The notes below the pieces were generated by a model that made no database searches, was not told where the DNA came from, and was given only the letters and a program-made list of their open reading frames with translations. A stretch of DNA of 64,000 nucleotides from Fremontodendron californicum (taxonomy: Eukaryota; Streptophyta; Magnoliopsida; Malvales; Malvaceae): NCBI GenBank assembly GCA_030761205.1, contig JAULJL010000003.1, positions 30,820,123 to 30,884,122 of the forward strand. Reading direction: 5' to 3'. Below are positions 21,821 to 30,516 of this stretch, in pieces; the stretch's first letter is position 1; every line of letters begins with the position of its first letter. Both the position numbers and the translations under genes were made by a program.

Positions 21821-22357
21821 CTATGAGTCGAGGATATGCTTCCCATCCAGTTTTCTTACAAGCTGGCAAACAGGGTCTTTTAACATCAGATTCCCAAGAT
21901 GTTGCCATTCCCTTTGGAATTGCGGCCATAAATCAAGAATTTCTCTTTGTACGTCTCCACTAGGATGCGTCTCAAGAGAAAGTTGGATATTACCCAAATT
22001 CTCCTTACTCAGTCCATCCTTAATGAATTCAATTTTATCATCTCGATTAGAGGACGGAATCCCAATAGAACGACATTTACCGTTACACGTCCATCGTGCA
22101 CATTTGTGGCAGTTTGAACTCATGCGCTTTGCTCGTCGCTTCTTTGCAAAAGTGCTTCTACCTGTACCTGGTAAATGCAAAACAGGAAGATATTCATCTT
22201 CACGTACCTTGGCTTCAATTATCCAACGTATGTCTTCAGGAATCCCTTTGTGCATAAGCATTCTTAATCTTTCAAATCGAACTTGGTAAAGCTTCAGTAA
22301 AATATTTTGAGGAAAATGAGGAAATCGTTTCTGCAATCTTGTGAGAATATCATCCAT
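21821..22357 (-). CDS. Small basic Cys4 zinc-finger-like accessory protein (copy A)
   Basis: A 178-residue protein starting MDDILTRLQKRF; the upstream in-frame Phe-rich codons lie in a pyrimidine tract and are not conserved coding. A basic motif GTGRSTFAKKRRAKR (64-78) leads straight into CHKCARWTCNGKC, a C-x2-C-x4-C-x3-C cluster at residues 83, 86, 91 and 95, likely to bind zinc. The C-terminal half is mixed, with Trp-rich LWPQFQREWQHLG. Basic stretch followed by Cys4 is the layout of the nucleic-acid-binding, silencing-suppressor proteins of some plant flexuous RNA viruses (carlavirus/vitivirus type); this resemblance is my inference and is limited to that segment. I know of no retrotransposon protein of this kind. 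Only about three residues differ in copy B. Confidence 0.72.
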   Translation of the reverse strand: MDDILTRLQKRFPHFPQNILLKLYQVRFERLRMLMHKGIPEDIRWIIEAKVREDEYLPVLHLPGTGRSTFAKKRRAKRMSSNCHKCARWTCNGKCRSIGIPSSNRDDKIEFIKDGLSKENLGNIQLSLETHPSGDVQREILDLWPQFQREWQHLGNLMLKDPVCQLVRKLDGKHILDS

Positions 22358-22402
22358 CCTGAAAAAAAAATGAAAAAAATTGAAAGAGAAATTGGAAGAG
22401 AA

Positions 22403-22411
22403 ATTTATATA
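22403..22411 (-). promoter_or_regulatory. TATA-like box before the Cys4 gene (copy A)
   Basis: TATATAAAT on the element strand, about 46 bases before the ATG. Between them is a long pyrimidine run ending in CAG directly at the start codon, which looks like a splice acceptor. Both are kept in copy B. Confidence 0.45.
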
Positions 22412-22559
22412 CAATATCAGTTTTGTGGGTAGCTGATGGAACCGATTTAAATAATCACGGAGTACCGTTATCCGCCATTTAACCGGGGTTAAAAAAAATT
22501 AAAAATTATATTTACATCTAGTTATTTTCAAAACAAGGATCAGAAAGAAAAACAACATA

Positions 22560-22755
22560 AAAAGACTCAAAAACAAAACACTCTAAATAAAATCCTAAAT
22601 TCTTTCCCCCACACATAATTCTTACATTGTCATTAATGTAATGCTATTAATCCCAAATGAAAGAATCATGTGTAAGTGAAAAGAACTAATAAACAAAATA
22701 AACTTATGCAGCCTAAATGAACTTAGAAACACTAAACACAATTAGCAAAGAAACA
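22560..22755 (-). repeat. Direct repeat upstream of the accessory cassette (copy A)
   Basis: Partner of the repeat at 20510-20720, lying between the gag fragment and the Cys4 gene. It includes the hairpin/G-tract module at 22605-22641. The intergenic stretch 22358-22863 otherwise holds no gene. Confidence 0.7.
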
Positions 22756-22863
22756 TAAGAAAAAGATAAAGAAAAAGAGAGCAAATCTGAGGATGGCAGT
22801 TTGGCAATGCTTTCACTAATTAGGCTGCCTCCCCCAATTAGCACTTGATTTAGTGTTTTGAAC

Positions 22864-23802
22864 CTAACCAACACCCCTTCTTGGCATTTTAGGCTTGTCA
22901 GGCTCATACATGAAATTTCCCAAATTTATGCGTTTGAGAGGAAGCTTTCTTTGCACAACAGTGGATGCATTCTCCATTACAAGTATTATTCCATCATCCT
23001 TTGTGGTGCATATGTCATCGAGGAATGGAGCATATTTTGATACTTGTTGAATGACCTCCACAAACAAGTTGTTTAAGGTTTCTGGCATGTGTTGTTCATG
23101 TTCTTCCTCCTTGAACTTTGCAAATCTACTAGGAAAAGGTGGAGAAGAAACATTAGTAAAAAGTGAAACCTTAAACGTTACCTCAGGTGCCGAAATACTC
23201 TTATTTGGATCTTTGGCTTCATTATCCTCAAGAATAGAATCCATCTCTAATTTTGTTTCATCCTCATCTTGTTCCTCATTCTTCAAGGTCACAATAGTAG
23301 CATTCTCCTTTGGGTTAACCATCGTTTGGGTTGGGAGTTCTTCAGATCTTTGTGCTACCCATCCTACCATACTACTAGCCAATTGGCTCATTTGCTTTTC
23401 CAAACTCTGGATGCTTGCCCTTGTTTCCTGCTGAAATTGCAAAGAATCAGTAACAAGAGAATAGACAAGATCTTCTAAAGAAGTACCTGAGTTTTGAGTC
23501 ATATGTGGTGGTTGAAAAAGATCTGGTTCTTGAGACCATGATTGATTGAAGCTAGATGGATGAGTGTAATTGGCATAAGGATCTACTTCTTGGTAATTTT
23601 TCGAGTAGCCATAATTAGTATGATCCCACCATCCATCATGGTAAGTGTTTGAGAAATGATCATTCTGTTGGTCTTGGAACACTTGATGGCCTTGACATCC
23701 TCCCATGGCCAATTGTTGAACTGGGGAGGTGAGATTGGCTTGTTGATTCTCCATGTTCATGTATGCCACCAACTCTTCAAGTGTTAGATTGCTCAATTCC
23801 AT
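22864..23802 (-). CDS. Athila-type gag C-terminal fragment (copy A)
   Basis: 312 residues starting MELSNLTLEELVAYMN. The middle (TSLEDLVYSLVTDSLQFQQE at about 107-126, then RASIQSLEKQMSQLASSM) is the helical segment that follows the capsid in Athila gag. NPKENATIV at 163-171 and SPPFPSRFAKFKEEE at about 220-234, ending QRKLPLKRINLGNFM, correspond to the linker between Athila gag and protease. The capsid core and any zinc knuckle are missing. It may help package the element RNA into particles made by a helper, but that is inference. The first 145 residues are nearly identical to copy B, the rest strongly different. Confidence 0.75.
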   Translation of the reverse strand: MELSNLTLEELVAYMNMENQQANLTSPVQQLAMGGCQGHQVFQDQQNDHFSNTYHDGWWDHTNYGYSKNYQEVDPYANYTHPSSFNQSWSQEPDLFQPPHMTQNSGTSLEDLVYSLVTDSLQFQQETRASIQSLEKQMSQLASSMVGWVAQRSEELPTQTMVNPKENATIVTLKNEEQDEDETKLEMDSILEDNEAKDPNKSISAPEVTFKVSLFTNVSSPPFPSRFAKFKEEEHEQHMPETLNNLFVEVIQQVSKYAPFLDDICTTKDDGIILVMENASTVVQRKLPLKRINLGNFMYEPDKPKMPRRGVG

Positions 23803-23910
23803 TGTTTTTTTTTTTTTTATTTGAAAAGAAAAACTTGTATGTACAAGAAAATAAAACTAATTAGAACTGAAAATAAGAATAAACCAAGTAACAAATAAAC
23901 TAAAGAAAGC

Positions 23911-23930
23911 AATCCCCGGCAACGGCGCCA
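23911..23930 (-). promoter_or_regulatory. Primer binding site, tRNA-Asp type (copy A)
   Basis: TGGCGCCGTTGCCGGGGATT on the element strand, six bases inside the 5' LTR. This is the primer site known from Athila elements and their relatives, attributed to tRNA-Asp. Confidence 0.9.
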
Positions 23931-23936
23931 AAAATT

Positions 23937-25751
23937 TGATGCACCCAAAAGAGTGTATCTTATTTAACCTTGCACTAAAAAGATCAATTGTAAGTATAAT
24001 GATTAGCAAGGGTCGAGTCCTCAGGGATTGGGTTTTAATCTATGAGTTATTAGTTTATAACTTACGTTCAAAGAAAACAATAAAAGAAAATGGGTTTTTG
24101 AAGCCAGATTTAAACTAAAGTAAATAATAAGAATAAGATGCAAGGCGGTATAACCAGCCAATAAAAATATATATACTAAATTAGGCGGTATAACCAGCCA
24201 ATAAAAATAAAACAAAGTTAATATACAAATTAGGCGGTATAACCAGCCAATAAAAATAAATATACTTTTAAAAATAAGCAAACTAGAAAAGTAAGAAAAC
24301 AAGTAAGAAGAATCAAATATGAAAAATATGGTTAAGGTTTCATTCTCCACCACTAGACATCATTAAGAATCAATTTCAGATCTATCAATATCAACCAACT
24401 ATCAAAGTTAACAACCGTAGATAACAACAAGCTCTGTTATCCCAATCTTTCCTAGTTTGTCGTTAAATAGAACAAGCTCTCTATTTAATCTCTAACCATT
24501 AAACAACCTAGAATAAGCTCTCTAAATTCAATTTAATGGCAGCTTTATGATGAGAAAGATAGGTTGATCTAAGCAACAAACACATAAGCTCGGATTGTTC
24601 AACTTAGGTTATGTTCCACTTTGCAATTATTGAAAACTTGACCATAATCATTAATCACAAATTGCCACTTATGAATAGGAAATCAAGACAATTACACGGA
24701 TCAAGACTCCTAGACTAGCAATAGATAATTATCAAGATCTATCTAGTTGTACACCTAAATAAATCAAGACAACATCATGAACAATTCTTGTAGAAGAACA
24801 TAAGCAACTTTGATAGAAAATTAATGATAGATAGAATCTGAAAATCAATCACAAAACATGTCTAGGGCTTTGAAATCACCCTTAACCAAATAGAAGTTTA
24901 GCCTAGCATAGGCATTGTAAACATAAACATAAAATTAAAGAGAATCTAAGAAGGAAATAAAAGAAAGAAAGAAAGAAGAAGAAAATAAAGAAAAAGAAAA
25001 CTAGAGAAAAGAAAGAAGAAGAAAACTTAGAGAATTTTATTACAATGGCTAATATCCTACCAATGTACAATGTCCTCTACAATCATCCAAGGCCCTCTAT
25101 TTATACACATTTTGGAGGGCTAAATGACAAGAGACAAGCTTTACAAATTTCAAAGGTAGGTATAATAGGTGGGTGCATTTTTCTAACAATTTTCGTCATA
25201 TTGTATGACAATTTTGATCAGCCAACTTGATGGTCGATTTTGTCAATATTGGAGGCCTGATCTGATCACATGGTCTTCTACAAAAATGTTCCCCTGTCAG
25301 TTACTGATCCATAGCCGTTGGAATCAGCTCATTTGCTGATGTGGATAAGAAGATATGGGCAAAATACGAAAACAGGTCAGCACAGACGTCATTGCACATC
25401 AGCCAACTTGATGGTCGATTTCGCTAGGGAAAACGACTCCGTTTCAAGAAGTGTAAAACATGAAAAAGATAGATATGCCTCTTATCTTTGCACGGTTAAA
25501 ATTTCAGCCTTATTGCTTCAGTGAAACTCCAGATATAGCTGATATGGCAAAAGGTGTCGGAATTGGAACTGAACTGGATTTGCCCTTAATTCTAGTAATC
25601 TGAAATCACTCAAAGAAACTTGTGAAAAACACCAAATTACATAAAAATATAAAAGATCATAAACACAATTAGACTAAACAATAATAACTCGTATTTGACA
25701 CAAAACAATAATAAAACATAACTAAAAACTATATAATTATACGAGTTATCA
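23937..25751 (-). repeat. 5' LTR of copy A
   Basis: TGATAACTC...GGGTGCATCA on the element strand, 1815 bases. It is the promoter of the element; a TATA box lies about 646 bases from its start. A triplicated segment (GGCGGTATAACCAGCCAATA, on the plus strand) is at 24145-24260, downstream of the predicted transcription start. Confidence 0.92.
25097..25105 (-). promoter_or_regulatory. LTR promoter TATA box (copy A)
   Basis: TATAAATAG on the element strand, followed by a GC-richer AGGGCCTTGG. It is identical in copy B (58911-58919). Transcription would start roughly 30 bases further in. Confidence 0.7.
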
Positions 25752-25756
25752 GCTGC
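25752..25756. repeat. Target site duplication GCTGC, right
   Basis: Matches 17166-17170 exactly. Confidence 0.9.
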
Positions 25757-26640
25757 TGCTTTGGAAAACAATGAAAATTTAATTGAAGCATGATTTAGAA
25801 ATGCAAATTGATTCAAGTTCCAGTTTTGGGGCTAGCTAACTTGTCCAAAATGCACAGCATCCAAGAATGTTTTCCTATGATTAAAGATAAATGTATGTTA
25901 TGTAATGTAATGTAATGTAACTAATAAGTAATGGATTCTTTTGTCTTGATAAGTGTGTACTTGAGTTACATAAATTCGACATTTTTTAATTTAAATATCA
26001 AATTTTAACCCTTAAATTCTGTCAAAAAAATAACCCTTAAAAAATTTGATGAATAACAACTCAAAGAAAGGAAAAAATAAAATAAAATTGTAGAGAATTA
26101 AGTGTATGCACTATACACAACAGAATCGGCAATAGAATGAAGCTACCGACTGAATTATCATCACAGCTAAGCTAAGCATGTACTTCAGTTTTTGATGTTT
26201 CAAATTCATGAGAAGGTATGCACGGTCCGATTCGGGTTTCTTCAAGTTTTTTTTTTTTGATTCGAGTTTTTTTGGATTCGGATTATTTCGGACTCGAATC
26301 ATTTCAAATTTGGATTTTTGATTTTTTTTATCAAATTGAATTTAGATGGATTCGAATTCGAGTTTTTTAGAACGAATTTTCAGATTCGAATTTGTTTTGC
26401 CACCTCTAACGACCAAGTCACATCTTGTGAATTTCATAAATACTAAATACATATAATACAAATTAAGGATCGTTTCTCTTACTTTTTCATGAGAAATCAT
26501 AAATTAATTAACATGGGCTAGCTGCTGGTAGTGCGACAACACCAATGGGAGGATGAAATGAACGAAATCAAAGCAATATTTTAATCCAGCCTGTTTGTTT
26601 TATTAAATAACTACATTTATTCAAAACATTATTGAAGAGA
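25757..26640. other. Host intergenic region upstream of extensin 1
   Basis: No gene seen. It holds a short ATGTA/TAATG microsatellite near 25893-25921 and a stretch near 26220-26400 rich in TTCGAGTTTTTT/TCGGATT repeats. The last few hundred bases are the likely extensin promoter. Confidence 0.6.
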
Positions 26641-26644
26641 GTAC

Positions 26645-26651
26645 TATAAAA
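26645..26651 (+). promoter_or_regulatory. TATA box of extensin gene 1
   Basis: TATAAAA, 73 bases before the extensin start codon, a usual plant spacing. The likely 5' UTR (about 26675-26723) has no upstream ATG. Confidence 0.65.
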
Positions 26652-26723
26652 GGTGATAGCTACAATCTAACCATTCACCAAGCAAGCACAAAATTTTCAC
26701 GTTATAGAGTTCAAGTGCTAGCA

Positions 26724-28123
26724 ATGGGACAGCCAGGGCTGGTTTATGCTTTGGCGTTTTTTCTCATAGTCACAACTGTGGCAGCTACCTACACACCTTA
26801 CAAGTATGCATCTCCCCCACCACCAACGCAACCATACCACCCACCAGACTCACCACCACCTCCTAAGCATTCTCCTCCACCACATTATCATTACAAGTCT
26901 CTCCCTCTTCCTGTAAAATCTCCACCTCTACCATACCATTATAAATCCCCACCTCCTCCATCTAAATCATCACCACCTCCATATGTATACAAGTCTCCAT
27001 CACCACCTGTTCACTCACCACCTCCTCCTTATCTATACACGTCCCCACCACCCCCAAACACTCACCACCTCCATATATATACAGGTCTCCACCACCACCA
27101 GTTCACTCTCCACCTCCTCCTTATGTCTACAAATCCCCACCACCACCCATCCATTCACCACCTCCACCTTACATTTACAAGTCCCCTCCACCACCCATCC
27201 ACTCTCCACCTCCTCCCTATATTTACAAGTCTCTTCCTCCACCAATTCATTCAGCACCTCCTCCCAACATTTACAAGTCCCCTCCTCCACCAGTTCATTC
27301 ACCACCTTCACCTTACATCTATAAGTCTCCTCCACCACCAGCCCACTTTCCACCTCCTCCTTATGTCTACAAGTCTCCACCACCTCCAGTCCACTCACTA
27401 CCACCTCCCTACATTTACAAGTCCCCTCCTCCACCAGTTCATTCACCACCTCCTCCTTACATCTACAAGTCTCCACCACCACCAGTCCACTCCCCACCTC
27501 CTCCCTATGTCTACAAGTCTCCACCACCTCCAGTTCACTCACCACCACCTCCTTACATTTACAAGTCCCCTCTTCCACCAATTCATTCACCACCTCCTCC
27601 TTACATCTACAAGTTTCCACCACCACCAGCCCACTCCCCACCTTCTCCCTACGTCTACAAGTCTCCACCACCTCCAGTCCATTCACCACCACCTCCTTAT
27701 ATTTACAAGTTCCCTCTTCCACCAGTTCATTCACCACCTCCTCCTTACATCTACAAGTCTCCACCACCACCAGTCCACTCTCCACCTCCTCCTTATGTCT
27801 ACAAGTCTCCACCATCACCACCACCAACCCACTCCCCACCTCCTCTTTATGTCTACAAGTCTCCACCACCTGCAGTCCACTCACCACCACCTCCCTATAT
27901 TTACAAGTCCCCTCCTCCACCAGTTCATTCACCACCACCTCCTTACATCTACAAGTCTCCACCATTGCCAATCCACTCCCCACCTCCTCCCAATGTCTAC
28001 AAATCCCCACCACCACCACCACCACCATCACATCCCAAGCCCCATCCCCCGCATCCCAAGACTCTTTCACCGCCATATCCTAAATATCTTTACAAGTCAC
28101 CGCCACCTCCAAAGGCTTACTAA
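26724..28123 (+). CDS. Extensin (hydroxyproline-rich cell wall protein), one single-base frameshift
   Basis: Extensins are secreted, hydroxylated on proline, O-glycosylated and cross-linked through Tyr in the cell wall. The start MGQPGLVYALAFFLIVTTVA is a signal peptide; then come TYTPYKYASPPPP and more than twenty repeats of the type SPPPPVHSPPPPYIYK, with YVYK/YIYK crosslinking motifs, ending KSPPPPKAY and TAA at 28121. At about 27052-27061 one base is missing, so the plain frame leaves the SPPPP code and reads His/Leu-rich nonsense to 28142. Total length plus one base is divisible by three, and the downstream repeats stay in one phase, so this is the only lesion. It may be a sequencing or assembly error or a real null allele. 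No intron is seen, as is usual. Confidence 0.85.
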
Positions 28124-30516
28124 GTTGATGCTTTCTCTCTAGTCGATTTACAACGTTTGTCATGAATTTATTAGCTTACAATTTATCTTGGAGAATGTGG
28201 CAACCTAAAAAAATAACAAGTCTCATCGCAAGACTTTATTATTCATTAAGCGTGACATTAAAAAAAAACCGAGGAAAAGTCGACTTAATTCCTCTAGAAA
28301 AATGAAGGTTTTGAAAATGACCTTGAAAAAGACATGGAGTCGCCACCAATCTTTTTTAGCTAGGTGTGATCGGCCACCTATTAAAACCGGTTTTATAAAA
28401 TATTTTAAAAATTAAATAAAACATTTTAAAAACCAATTTCAAGTCTGCGTTTAAACCAGAAAAATCAAAGAAACGGTACCTTATTAATCGTGTGTTATCT
28501 CAAATCTCGGTATAAAGTTGGTTTTAAATTTAGTATTTCAAGTTAATTCCCAATTTAAAGAAAAATAATTCTATTTTTTATTTGAAAATGATCCGGAATT
28601 TATAAATTCAAAATTTTCCTATATTCTCCAACAAACGTGGCAAAATATAGAAATTTTTATTAGTTTTGGAAAACTTCCCGAATCATTCTCTTTTCAAAGA
28701 AGATATTCCGTTATTAATAATTGATGATATCCTCCCCAGCAAATCCGGCAGAGAACTCATGAATTATTTTAACTCGGGAATATCTTTATTTTATTGAAAA
28801 CCATTATCTTTTTTGAAAACATTTAAAAGAAATGAATATGTATATGCATGACATAAATAAAATGACATAGCAAAATCTAAATAATATAATGCAACCTAAA
28901 TGATATGACATGATTAGAATGCCTTAGCATATTCTAAATGAAATGAAATATCCGAAGTTATATGATATATTCTAAATGAAATGAAATATCCTAAATGACA
29001 TAATATATCCTAAATGAAATGAAATAACCTAAGTAACATAATATATTCGACATGAAATGAAATGACCTAAGTAACATACATATTCTGTATGAAATGAAAT
29101 GATTTAAATGACATAGCAAATATGAATGATATGGCATATAATTTAAATGACATGGAATATAAAATAATGCTATCATATAATATGCATGAAAATAAAAATG
29201 AAAATAATAATGCATGAACATAATATATGCTAAATAATAGAACAAAAAATAATTAAATAAAACGCATAGGATATCATGAAATATTCCAAATCATATAATA
29301 AATAATATAACATAAATCAAAATCACAACAATATCATAGAAGTTATCATAGCAAAAAATCAATATTATATAGAATGCATGAATATGGAAAATGCAATGCA
29401 TGAAAATGTATTTTTTCCTTTAATTAAGGAAATCCATATATCTAAAAAGATATCCGGCTACCTTAGGAAAATATGTCAAATTAAATATTCTAAAACCAAA
29501 ATACTTTGTGATTGTTTGAAAACAATTTTGAAAAACTCAGATTAAAAATAAAAAAACTGGACTAAACCCTTTTTTAAATGGCTCTAATTTCCTAAGTTTA
29601 AAATCCCGGACTTGACCACCCTTAACCCGAAACTTAAAAAATCATTTTGAGAGTTTAAAAAGGCTTAGAAACTACCCTAAGTCAGTAGCTAAACATCCTA
29701 ATCAGCCCCCTCTAAGTAACTTAACCAAAACAGAAAAATGATTTTTCTTTAAATTCAATTCGGACTCCACTGTCCAGTTTTAAGCCACGATTTTTTACCC
29801 TATTTTTAAAAATTCAAAAAAATCTAAAAAAATACTAGAGACTCAAGACATGTAAAACTACACGGGAAAAAATCAGCTTAATTTTTTGATTAAAGATGAA
29901 TGCCCAGAAAAATCGGGAAAGTACGAGTACTGGGTGAAAAAAACTGTTTTTCCAAAATACATTTTTGCCTTTGATAAAATCATTTAAAAATCAAAGTAAA
30001 AATATTTAAGACTCTCAAAATGACTCACAAACAGTAGCTAGGACTTTTTGAAAGTTAGATAAAAATTGCTAAGTAAAAAAAATCACAAAGGTAGAATAAT
30101 CAATTTGACAAACCTTAATTTTCCCCAAGTGTGCTCTAGAGAGCATGACTTTGAACCATTAATTGGCCTAAGTCATTATTCAAGTGGCATGAACATGAAA
30201 TGCATGAAAAATTACAGCAAATATGATGCATGAAATGCATGAGTTTAAACCTAAATGTTATGAAAAAATGCATGGCATCCATATAGTGACCTAGACCTAA
30301 ATGAACTTGCATGGCATTTAATGCAACCTAGGTCTAAATGCATGGACATGCATGGCAAAATAAACCAAACCTAATAACTAAAACATGCATGGCAATAACA
30401 CAAACACAAAGCATGTTTAAACCAAAAACTCAACCAAATATCATGCAAATGCTAACCTATCAACTAACATAGCAAAAATGCAACCATGATGCTAGAATAC
30501 AAGGAGTGGCCGAATC

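Larger units (their letters stand above)
17171..25751 (-). mobile_element. Complete Athila-like non-autonomous LTR element carrying a LOG gene (copy A)
   Basis: An 8581-base element with LTRs of about 1815 bases, a 5-bp target duplication, an Athila-type tRNA-Asp primer site and a purine-rich tract next to the 3' LTR. On its sense (minus) strand the interior encodes a gag C-terminal fragment (312 aa), a Cys4 basic protein (178 aa) and a LOG-type phosphoribohydrolase (215 aa). No capsid core, protease, RT, RNase H or integrase was recognised, so movement must rely on enzymes from an autonomous relative. The two LTRs differ at about half a dozen sites by eye, which implies recent insertion. A second copy lies at 58265-64000 and a solo LTR at 33368-35180. 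Confidence 0.92.

Noticed and set aside
21756..22289. Plus-strand 177-residue frame opposite the Cys4 gene (also 61718-62239)
   Set aside because: Antisense shadow; the Cys4 and basic motifs, the start context and the element direction all favour the other strand.
27033..28076. A 347-codon minus-strand frame rich in Val, Glu and Cys
   Set aside because: It is the antisense shadow of the extensin proline repeats, kept open by their 48-base periodicity.
26715..28142. A 475-codon plus-strand frame ending in His/Leu-rich repeats
   Set aside because: Only its first 115 or so residues are extensin; the remainder is the wrong frame after a one-base loss, and the SPPPP frame ends at 28123.
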